DNA of 5,006 bases from Chloroflexales bacterium (GTDB lineage Bacteria; Chloroflexota; Chloroflexia; Chloroflexales; Chloroflexaceae), in NCBI GenBank assembly GCA_013336035.1, contig JAAXUL010000667.1:1-5006 (forward strand), read 5' to 3'. Shown here piece by piece: positions 1 to 4,613 of this stretch. The notes under the pieces are model-generated. The model made no database searches. It saw only the letters and a list, made by a program, of their open reading frames with translations, and was not told the origin of the DNA. Each line of letters starts with the position of its first letter. The first letter of the stretch is position 1. The translations under genes and the position numbers were made by a program.

Positions 1-381
1 GTAGCGATAGGCGCCCAGCTCGAGCCCCTCGGCGAGGGCCTGGGCCATGCGCTCAGGGGCCAGGGGCAGCTCGCCATTGACGCCGAGCGTGAAGGCGGTA
101 ACCTGTAGCGCCCGGGCCTGCTGCACGGCGATGGCGGCCGCCTGGCGCAGGCTGTCGGCGCTCACCGCCTCGCGCTTGCCGAGGCCGACCAGCAGCAGGC
201 GCCGCGGCGCACCGGCGCCGCGCGGGTAGAGCAGCAGCGTCTGCTTGGCCCTGCCGCGAAAATCGGCGGGCTCGAGCAGGCCGGCAACATCTGTGGGCAG
301 CGAGGTGTCCTCGGCGCTGACGAGCACGCCGAGCTCGGCAGTCTCGCGCAGCAGATCGCCTATGCGTACCGTAATCTCCAT
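1..381 (-). CDS. pepA: Leucyl aminopeptidase (M17 family), N-terminal part, truncated by the window edge
   Basis: M17 aminopeptidases are cytosolic, usually hexameric, two-metal enzymes that remove N-terminal residues, often leucine, from peptides. The 127 visible codons are open to the left edge and cover the non-catalytic N-terminal macro-like domain. Recognisable stretches are DFRGRAKQTLLLYP (residues 40-53), RRLLLVGLGKRE (60-71), a helix rich in Ala/Gln (about 76-92), and EGLELGAYRY (118-127), which in the family precedes the linker to the catalytic domain. The metal ligands and catalytic Lys/Arg lie outside the window, so activity cannot be judged. The ATG at 381 is supported by AAGGAG (complement of 388-393) with a 6-base spacer. 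It is the last gene of a same-strand series, 10 bases after a small ORF. Family assignment is confident; the substrate is inferred from the family. Confidence 0.88.
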   Translation of the reverse strand, partial: MEITVRIGDLLRETAELGVLVSAEDTSLPTDVAGLLEPADFRGRAKQTLLLYPRGAGAPRRLLLVGLGKREAVSADSLRQAAAIAVQQARALQVTAFTLGVNGELPLAPERMAQALAEGLELGAYRY

Positions 382-391
382 ATGGGTCTCC

Positions 392-490
392 TTATGTGCG
401 CGTAGCTATCATGTCGCGCGCCGCTCGGGCCTTCATGCGCTTCGCCCACTCCTCGTCTACGTGCTCTGGCGTGGACGTGGTGGTGCTCAT
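392..490 (-). CDS. Possible small ORF of 32 codons directly upstream of pepA
   Basis: This short frame starts at ATG (490-488) with AGGTG immediately before it, and ends with TAA at 394-392. That stop overlaps the AAGGAG of pepA (TAAGGAG), an arrangement seen in translationally coupled genes. The peptide begins MSTTTSTPEHVDEEWAKRMK and ends in ARDMIATRT. It is hydrophilic, with a charged helix-like middle and no signal or membrane segment. I do not recognise a family. It may be a real small protein, a leader peptide, or the surviving tail of a gene lost together with the end of the adjoining transporter. The frame continues upstream of the ATG without a stop for about 10 codons, which fits a remnant as well as a gene. 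Confidence is low because of its length. Confidence 0.3.
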   Translation of the reverse strand: MSTTTSTPEHVDEEWAKRMKARAARDMIATRT

Positions 491-512
491 CACCTGATCT
501 CGATGGCGCTCT

Positions 513-1429
513 TTATGCCGCGGGCGCCGCCTCGATGATCAGCAGCGAGAACGTCGCCGCCCGCGCCTGGGGCCAGTCCGGCACCTCCAGCGCGATCAGG
601 GTTGGCCGCTTCAGCTCGTCGCGCAGGTGCGACCATGCGAAGAAGGCCTGGCCGAGCACGATCCCGAGGACGATCAGGGGCGGCGCCGGCGAGAGCCCCA
701 GGATGTCGAACGGCGCGCGGGGCTGGGCCAGCAGCAGGCCCCAGGCGTTAAGGTAGTTGAAGCCGAGACTGAGCAGCATCACGGCCGCGGCCGCCAGGAT
801 CGCGCCCACCCAGTCGATCTGCACACCGTGCTGGCGCGCGACCGGCTTCAGCCGGAAGCTCAGGATGAACACGCTGATGGCGAGGAAGCCGAGGAGGCCG
901 AAGGGGACGCGCCAGCCGAGCAGGCTGCCAATGGTGCCGACGATCAGAAATGCCAGCACGCCGGCAGAGGCCCGCGCCGCGCCCAGCAGCCCCAGGGCCT
1001 GCGCCTGCTGGGTCCCTTTGTAGTGGGTCGCGATCAATACGACCAGGGTCGGCACCACGGCCGCCGCCGCCAGCCCGGCGACGCCCTGCGCCTGGGTCAT
1101 CATACTTGCGCTTGTGCTCAGCGCCATCGTACCATCGCCAGGCCGTGCAGGATCACCCCGATCTGAAACACGAGCCGTGCGCCGAACATCTTGCCGAGCT
1201 TGGCGCCGAGCATGACGAAGCCGGCGACGGCCAGCGAGTAGACCACCAGGGCCGTGCCCACGTTGGCCGGCGTGGTGCCGAAGGCCTCGACGATCCCGCC
1301 GATGGAGACGGGCAGCGCGCTGACGTTGAAGGCTAGCTGGATCTGGGCCAGGGCGATGATCAGCATCGGCAGCCAGGAGGCTGACACCGCGGCTTCCAAC
1401 CGGCTCTGTGTAACAGGCCGTGTAGCCAT
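513..1429 (-). pseudogene. MFS transporter, frameshifted and C-terminally truncated
   Basis: Major facilitator superfamily proteins move small solutes or drugs across the inner membrane. The first 100 codons (from ATG 1429, AGGTG at 1441-1437, 7-base spacer) encode TM1 (about residues 18-40), TM2 (55-77), the loop GAKLGKMFGARLVF, which matches motif A, and the start of TM3. This frame stops at 1118-1120. From about 1130 the next frame continues the protein for 205 codons (TMALSTSASMMTQ onward) with further hydrophobic segments, including AAAAVVPTLVVLIA and a Gly/Ala-rich TM5-like stretch, and ends at 513. One base is missing at the junction (GTA/ACG share position 1130). The joined product is about 305 residues with roughly 8 membrane segments, against 400-560 residues and 12-14 segments in intact relatives. 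The end FSLLIIEAAPAA stops where I would expect the second bundle to continue. A sequencing error could explain the frameshift, but less easily the missing C-terminal half. Confidence 0.78.
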
Positions 1430-1485
1430 AGGGGTTCACCTGTGAGGTTCCTGGGTGGCAGCGGCGAACAAGTCTGGGGCGCAAA

Positions 1486-1514
1486 CTGGCGCGCCGGGGT
1501 GGCCGGCGCGCCAG
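1486..1514 (-). terminator. Strong GC hairpin after the DUF1269 gene, likely terminator
   Basis: Positions 1486-1497 and 1503-1514 are perfect 12-bp inverted arms (CTGGCGCGCCGG / CCGGCGCGCCAG) around a 5-base loop. The hairpin begins 14 bases past the stop of the DUF1269 gene when read on the minus strand. Only GTTTG follows, so the U-tract is weak; it may terminate, or may slow the polymerase and protect the 3' end. Its position between two same-strand genes suggests that the transporter remnant was not simply co-transcribed with the DUF1269 gene. Confidence 0.6.
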
Positions 1515-1528
1515 GAGGGGCCGCTTGC

Positions 1529-2023
1529 CTAGCTCTCGCTCTCGCTGAAGTACTCGTTCAGCTTGGCCTCCTGCTCGGCCGTAAGGTTGCTGGCGATCAG
1601 CTCGAAGTTCTGGCCCTTCAGCGCCTCGCTCACCCTGTCGAGCACCACCCCGGCGCTCATCAGGAAGAGGGCCGACGTGCCGGGGGTGACCTTCGCCTGC
1701 ACCTCCTTGATGAAGCGGTCGTCGATGCCGATATCGGCGAACGAGCCCGTGAGCGCGCCGATGCCCGCGCCGATGGCCGCGCCAAGGAAGGGCGCGAAGA
1801 AGAGCAGGCCGAAGAGCATCCCCCAGAAGGTCCCGTTGAGCGCGCCCGCGCCGGCCAGGTTGTAGAGCTGGCGCGTCTTGGGCTTGTTCTTGCCCTCGGG
1901 CCAGACGACGGTCGCCGCGTCGATGATCGTGATCAGCTGCTGCTTCTGCATGCTCTCCAGCGTGCTCAGCATCGCATCGGCGCCGCCTGCGGTCGGGAAC
2001 TTGAAGACGGTCAGACTAGCCAT
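1529..2023 (-). CDS. DUF1269 domain membrane-associated protein, 164 residues
   Basis: The start is ATG 2023, chosen over an upstream in-frame ATG at 2314 because GGAGG (complement of 2030-2034) lies 6 bases before it and recognisable family sequence begins there. Layout: an N-terminal alpha/beta segment (MASLTVFKFPTAGGADAMLS; LITIIDAATVVWPEGK at about 30-45), a long glycine-zipper hydrophobic region (residues 57-100, with GTFWGMLFGLLFFAPFLGAA and a GAAIGAGIGALTG pattern), then the C-terminal domain with DDRFIKEVQAKVTPGTSALFLM (101-122) and a charged tail ending NEYFSESES. Order and length match DUF1269 proteins, whose biochemical role is unknown; they are often found near stress or envelope genes. 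The Gly-zipper suggests membrane insertion or oligomer packing (inference). No signal peptide is seen. It is transcribed divergently from the 98-residue gene at 2468. Confidence 0.85.
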   Translation of the reverse strand: MASLTVFKFPTAGGADAMLSTLESMQKQQLITIIDAATVVWPEGKNKPKTRQLYNLAGAGALNGTFWGMLFGLLFFAPFLGAAIGAGIGALTGSFADIGIDDRFIKEVQAKVTPGTSALFLMSAGVVLDRVSEALKGQNFELIASNLTAEQEAKLNEYFSESES

Positions 2024-2467
2024 AGGTTTCCTCCGCGATTTACATAGCCGCTTACAGATATGTTCGGCTTGCCGATGGGCACCCACTGCCTGGTGCTCAG
2101 CGGCGTTCGCCATCCCTAAAATGTCACCGCGCAGGTTTGCGGGGATAGCTGTAGCGTAGACTGTGGGGCGGGTCGCCGCATCGCGCAATCTAGAGTATTT
2201 CGCGCCGGCCGTTGGCCGACCTATAGCACAAAATGGAGCATTCCGCTTGTGAGTGCTCACGGGCGGCCTCTGTGCATCCTGCCGCCGCGCAACCCGAAAG
2301 TAATTCCAGGCCATGGGCCCTGCGGCAGACGTGAATGATGCGCTCGCAGCGCTGAAGGTGGCCGCGGCATCCTACCTCAACTTGTGTGATGCGCTGACCT
2401 GGCGAAAGCGTTAACGTGCAGTGTAGCGCCACTGCCGAGCGCACCACTGTTAATGAGGGGCGGATCG
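2024..2467. other. Divergent intergenic region, 444 bases, no gene seen
   Basis: This region separates the DUF1269 gene (leftward) from the small hypothetical gene (rightward) and should hold both promoters. Open frames across it look like chance: low-complexity, Arg-rich products without a family pattern. I could not place a convincing -35/-10 pair for either gene. Visible structure includes GTGAG-TG-CTCAC at 2249-2260, a short CGGCC-GTT-GGCCG hairpin near 2203-2215, and the nested inverted repeats at 2409-2435 listed separately. Confidence 0.6.
2409..2435. promoter_or_regulatory. Nested palindromes upstream of the 98-residue gene, possible operator
   Basis: CGTTAACG (2409-2416) is a perfect 8-bp palindrome. 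It is followed directly by GCAGTG (2418-2423) and CACTGC (2430-2435), a 6-bp inverted repeat with a 6-base loop. The pair ends 32 bases before the chosen ATG at 2468, where an operator or a 5' leader hairpin could sit. No regulator can be named, and chance is possible. Confidence 0.25.
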
Positions 2468-2764
2468 ATGGCAGATGGAACTGAAACGTCCTCACGACCT
2501 AACCTTGATGGGGCCGGACCTTACACCATCAAGGTCTATGGCCAGGTCGCGCGCCACTGGGAGCTGGAGCTACGGATGCGTCTGACGTATACCCAGACAG
2601 AGCGGGGCACGATCAGCACGCTGGCGGGTGAGCTTCCCGACCAGGCGGCCCTGCTCGGCGCTCTCGGGCGGCTCGCTATGTGGGGCTACCTGATCATCCT
2701 TGTGCGCTATGACATCTCGTTCGACGAGAGGAAAGGCGAGCCCGACACCGCACTGCCGCTGTAA
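2468..2764 (+). CDS. Small conserved-looking hypothetical protein, 98 residues
   Basis: The start ATG at 2468 has GAGGGG at 2455-2460 with a 7-base spacer. An in-frame ATG at 2453 lacks such a site and would only add five residues. The N-terminus (1-17) is polar and probably disordered. The core follows, with beta-strand-like GPYTIKVYGQV (17-27), HWELELRMRLTYTQ (30-43), TISTLAGELPDQAALLGALG (48-67), a hydrophobic strand WGYLIILVRYDI (72-83) and an acidic tail. The pattern YTIxVxGxV...TxLxGxLxDQAALxGxLxxLxxxGxxLxxV resembles a small uncharacterised protein type that I associate with Chloroflexota genomes; this is from memory, not a search. No membrane segment, signal or catalytic motif is visible. 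It stands alone, with 264 bases to the next gene. Function unknown. Confidence 0.72.
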   Translation: MADGTETSSRPNLDGAGPYTIKVYGQVARHWELELRMRLTYTQTERGTISTLAGELPDQAALLGALGRLAMWGYLIILVRYDISFDERKGEPDTALPL

Positions 2765-2872
2765 GGCGCTCCGGGATCGGGCAAATACCTCATTTTGTGT
2801 GTCGTAGGGCTCCGTGCGCTGCGCTACGCTATGTCTGAAGGGCGAGGTGCGCCATCGTGGGCGACCGGCTGC

Positions 2873-2896
2873 GCCTTAGCTAAGGCACAGCTGTGC
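2873..2896. promoter_or_regulatory. Two abutting perfect palindromes (14 bp and 12 bp)
   Basis: GCCTTAGCTAAGGC (2873-2886) and GCACAGCTGTGC (2885-2896) are both perfect palindromes and share two bases. They lie about 130-155 bases upstream of the patatin gene and about 110 bases after the preceding stop. Uninterrupted palindromes form poor RNA hairpins but are typical binding sites for dimeric DNA-binding proteins, so an operator is the simplest reading. No partner protein is encoded in the window. Confidence 0.4.
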
Positions 2897-2921
2897 GCCG
2901 CGCTGCTCTGCCTGGAACAAA

Positions 2922-2933
2922 GGTAGCGCTACC
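2922..2933. promoter_or_regulatory. Third perfect palindrome upstream of the patatin gene
   Basis: GGTAGCGCTACC is a perfect 12-bp palindrome lying 25 bases after the preceding pair. It is followed by ATGGCCAT (2939-2946) and by ATATCA...TGATAT arms (2945-2950 and 2970-2975). Together they fill most of the space in which the patatin promoter should lie. I could not assign a -10/-35 pair. Confidence 0.35.
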
Positions 2934-3028
2934 GTGTCATGGCCATATCAGTGTTCGGAACCGCGACATTGATATAGCTCTGGCGCGGAGCAGCTTCGTC
3001 GCAGCACACACCGAGAAAGAGAAAGCTC

Positions 3029-4099
3029 ATGACCGGTACGACGCATAGCGCGCCACATCCACGACGGGTCGCCGTCGCCTGCCAGGGCGGCGGTAGCCAT
3101 ACTGCCTTCACCGCGGGGGTGCTGAAGTCGTTGCTGCGCGCCGAGGAGCGCGCCGACTACAAGATCTGCGCCCTGAGCGGCACCTCGGGCGGCGCGATCT
3201 GCGCGGCTCTGGCCTGGTACGGCCTGCTGAAGGTAGAGCACGGCGAGTGGCATCGCGAGCAGGCCGTCCGTATCCTCGACGATTTCTGGCGCGATAACGC
3301 GGCGCAGCTCCCCTGGGAACGTTTCTGGAACGATTGGAGCGTCGGCCTGATCAGGCTCCATATGCAGGGGCGCCTCCCCGAGCTCAAGGCCAGCCCCTAC
3401 GCGCCCCAGGCCGCGGTCACGTCGGCGCTGCTGACCCAGCTGGCGCCCCGCCGCGAGTTCTTTGACCTGCGGGCCCTGCTTGAGAAGTACCTCCGGCTTG
3501 ATGAGGTGGCGCAGCCGGTCATGGACCCACGGCTGCTCATCGGCGCGGTGGGCGTGCTTTCGGGCAAGTTCAAGGCCTTCGATTCGCTGGCCGCCGAGAT
3601 CAGCATCGATGCCGTGCTCGCCTCCACCACCCTACCCTCGCTCTTCCAGGCTATCCGTATCGGCGATGAGATCTACTGGGATGGGCTCTTCTCGCAGAAC
3701 CCCCCCGTGCGCGAGTTGCTCCTCGGGCTCGAGGTCCAGCAGAAGCCGGACGAGATCTGGGTGGTCCGCATCAATGCGCAGCAGCTGGCGACCGAGCCGA
3801 CCAGCGTGGAGGAGATCGAAGACCGGCGCAACGCGCTGGCCGGCAACCTGTCGCTCAACCACGAGCTAGATGTCATCAACAAGGTGAATCTATGGATGGA
3901 TGAGGGCAAGTTCAAGAGCCCGCACGCAAAGCGCATCCAGATCCACTGGATCGAGATGAGCCCGAAGCTTAGCGCGCGGCTGGGCTATGTCACAAAGCTG
4001 AACCGCGACCCGGAGTTTCTCGCCGGGCTCATCGCCGACGGCGAAGCGCAGGCCGAGGCGTTTCTGGCCAGGCGCGCCTCTGCCGTCGCGAGCGTGTAG
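3029..4099 (+). CDS. Patatin-like phospholipase, 356 residues
   Basis: Patatin-like proteins are serine hydrolases that release fatty acids from phospholipids or other acyl lipids with a Ser-Asp dyad. All key parts are visible: the oxyanion-hole loop QGGGSHTAFTAG (residues 19-30), the nucleophile elbow GTSGG with Ser53 (51-55), and the catalytic Asp218 in YWDGLFSQNPP (216-226), where DGL replaces the commoner DGG/DGA. Between them is a helical lid-like region (about 75-190), then ASTTLPSLFQAI (198-209), typical of the strand before the Asp. The C-terminal 130 residues contain a strand DEIWVVRIN and helices ending in an Ala/Glu-rich tail. No signal peptide or membrane segment is seen, so the protein should be cytosolic or peripherally membrane-bound. 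The start ATG has only a purine-rich GAGAAAGAGAAAG before it. The gene is monocistronic, with a palindrome-rich spacer before it and a folded repeat 14 bases after its stop. Substrate specificity cannot be read from sequence. Confidence 0.9.
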   Translation: MTGTTHSAPHPRRVAVACQGGGSHTAFTAGVLKSLLRAEERADYKICALSGTSGGAICAALAWYGLLKVEHGEWHREQAVRILDDFWRDNAAQLPWERFWNDWSVGLIRLHMQGRLPELKASPYAPQAAVTSALLTQLAPRREFFDLRALLEKYLRLDEVAQPVMDPRLLIGAVGVLSGKFKAFDSLAAEISIDAVLASTTLPSLFQAIRIGDEIYWDGLFSQNPPVRELLLGLEVQQKPDEIWVVRINAQQLATEPTSVEEIEDRRNALAGNLSLNHELDVINKVNLWMDEGKFKSPHAKRIQIHWIEMSPKLSARLGYVTKLNRDPEFLAGLIADGEAQAEAFLARRASAVASV

Positions 4100-4113
4100 C
4101 ATCTTCGCCTCAG

Positions 4114-4178
4114 GACCTCACCCCCGCCGCTGACGCGGCACCCCCTCTCCACAGGGAGTGGGGGTTGGGGGTGAGGTC
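4114..4178. repeat. Nested palindromic repeat that can fold as a three-way junction
   Basis: Outer arms GACCTCACCCCC (4114-4125) and GGGGGTGAGGTC (4167-4178) pair perfectly over 12 bp. Inside are two hairpins: GCCGC-TGAC-GCGGC (4126-4139) and CCCCCTCTCC-ACAG-GGAGTGGGGG (4141-4164, one T/T mismatch). Almost every base is paired. The layout resembles dispersed palindromic repeats of the CCTCACCCCC...GGGGGTGAGG type that I recall from Chloroflexota and other genomes (established pattern, recalled rather than searched). It starts 14 bases after the patatin stop and may stabilise the 3' end or terminate transcription, although no T-run follows. Confidence 0.75.
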
Positions 4179-4189
4179 GGCAGTGGCGA

Positions 4190-4373
4190 TCAATAAGTGA
4201 TCCGCTCCTCGTCCCTCGCCGCCCTCGTGCTCCTCGCCCTCGCCGCCCTCGTGCTCCTCGCCCTCATCGCCCTAGCCCCCGGTCATAGTGGTGCCGCTTG
4301 CTATCGCGGGCGAGGCGAGCACCTGCCCGCTGGTCGCGTCCACATAGGCCATCTCGGCGTCGAGGGGCACCTC
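4190..4373 (-). pseudogene. Decayed C-terminal remnant of a PepSY-like protein with an acidic/His tail
   Basis: On the minus strand, codons from 4373 read EVPLDAEMAYVDATSGQVLA and then SPAIASGTTMTGG before a TAG at 4274-4272. AYVDATSGQVL matches the usual last strand and turn of PepSY domains (xYVDAxTGxVL), which occur in peptidase propeptides and envelope proteins. The same frame continues past the TAG as GDEGEEHEGGEGEEHEGGEG, an acidic His/Gly-rich tail. Dropping one extra base at 4212, where one copy of the 24-bp repeat has 25 bases, leads to EERITY and a TGA at 4192-4190. The simplest reading is a former C-terminus with one nonsense change and one insertion; no start or N-terminal domain is left. 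This is inference from reading-frame coherence. The fragment is too short for certainty, and chance coding of a repetitive region is the alternative. Confidence 0.4.
4205..4275. repeat. Tandem repeat, 24-bp unit, nearly three copies
   Basis: Unit CTCCTCGCCCTCGCCGCCCT plus CGTG. Copy one (4205-4229) carries an extra T at 4212, copy two (4230-4253) is exact, and copy three (from 4254) diverges after about 12 bases. The unit is a multiple of three and read on the minus strand gives an 8-residue EGEEHEGG repeat, which suggests that it arose inside a coding tail. Confidence 0.7.
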
Positions 4374-4398
4374 CCTTCTTCTTTCTGTGAGAGGCGTG

Positions 4399-4420
4399 GA
4401 TTGGAAAACGATTGGAAAAC
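4399..4420. repeat. Perfect tandem 11-mer GATTGGAAAAC x2
   Basis: Two exact adjacent copies, 4399-4409 and 4410-4420. The spacing of about one helical turn would place both copies on the same face of the DNA, which would suit a direct-repeat activator or regulator site upstream of the candidate promoter. No regulator is known; replication slippage is the alternative. Confidence 0.55.
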
Positions 4421-4454
4421 AATTCCCACCCTCCAATACTTCGTTAATAATATA

Positions 4455-4483
4455 TTGCCGCGCTGATTATGTCCGCATATTAA
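4455..4483 (+). promoter_or_regulatory. Candidate sigma-70-like promoter for the C11 peptidase gene
   Basis: TTGCCG (4455-4460) and TATTAA (4478-4483) are separated by 17 bases. Each hexamer partly matches the TTGACA/TATAAT consensus. The implied start near 4490 would leave a leader of about 120 bases before the TTG at 4614. The AT-rich setting makes other pairings possible, including TATATT at 4516. Confidence 0.3.
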
Positions 4484-4602
4484 TAGATGTGTCAGCGTAG
4501 AATATCGGCTGCTCTATATTGCGCACGCATTTTGTTGAATTGACCCGTAACCTTTCGGCGCAGGCGACGTTTGTTGTCATAGATATCGTTTTCTTGGCGA
4601 AC

Positions 4603-4608
4603 AGGAGG
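4603..4608 (+). promoter_or_regulatory. Shine-Dalgarno AGGAGG that fixes a TTG start
   Basis: AGGAGG is a perfect match to the anti-Shine-Dalgarno core and lies 5 bases before TTG 4614. The first in-frame ATG (4713) has no such site, so this element argues for the TTG start of the C11 peptidase. Confidence 0.7.
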
Positions 4609-4613
4609 TTGCC

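Larger units (their letters stand above)
4379..4602. other. AT-richer intergenic stretch before the C11 peptidase
   Basis: Base composition changes near 4380 from a GC-rich context to runs such as TTAATAATATATTG. No credible gene is seen in either direction. The stretch holds the tandem 11-mer (4399-4420), a CCAAT near 4433 that is inverted to the ATTGG of that repeat, and the candidate promoter at 4455-4483. It is probably the upstream regulatory region of the C11 peptidase gene. Confidence 0.5.

Noticed and set aside
1118..1140. Programmed ribosomal frameshift in the MFS gene
   Set aside because: There is no slippery heptamer of the X XXY YYZ type and no stimulatory structure evident at the junction, and the protein is also truncated later. 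Mutation or sequence error is simpler.
627..1166. Long plus-strand frame of 179 codons opposite the MFS remnant
   Set aside because: Its product is Arg/Gln/Glu-rich without hydrophobic core or motif, as expected for the antisense of GC-rich membrane-protein codons. The minus strand carries clear transporter segments.
1442..2047. Plus-strand frame of 201 codons opposite the DUF1269 gene
   Set aside because: It is the antisense shadow of a gene with a good ribosome site and a recognisable family; its product is repetitive in Ala, Arg and Glu.
2024..2314. N-terminal extension of the DUF1269 protein to the ATG at 2314
   Set aside because: The added 97 residues show no domain, contain many Arg/His/Pro, and lie upstream of a strong GGAGG site placed for the ATG at 2023.
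2765..2872. Rho-independent terminator after the 98-residue gene
   Set aside because: Only short imperfect arms (CGTAG ... CTACG near 2802-2828) are present and no T-run follows, so the support is too weak to list.
3029..4099. Patatin as a CBASS (CapV-like) antiphage effector
   Set aside because: No cyclic-nucleotide synthase, Cap2/Cap3-like gene or other defence gene is adjacent in the window. The flanking genes are a hypothetical protein and a C11 peptidase far downstream.
4205..4275. CRISPR-like array
   Set aside because: The units are contiguous without unique spacers, have a 24-bp period and encode a low-complexity tail; there are no cas genes.
4197..4466. Plus-strand frame from GTG with a hydrophobic LAALVLLALAALVLLAL start, resembling a signal peptide
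   Set aside because: The hydrophobic run is just the 24-bp tandem repeat read on the plus strand. There is no ribosome site, the rest of the product has no family pattern, and the minus strand gives a more coherent reading.
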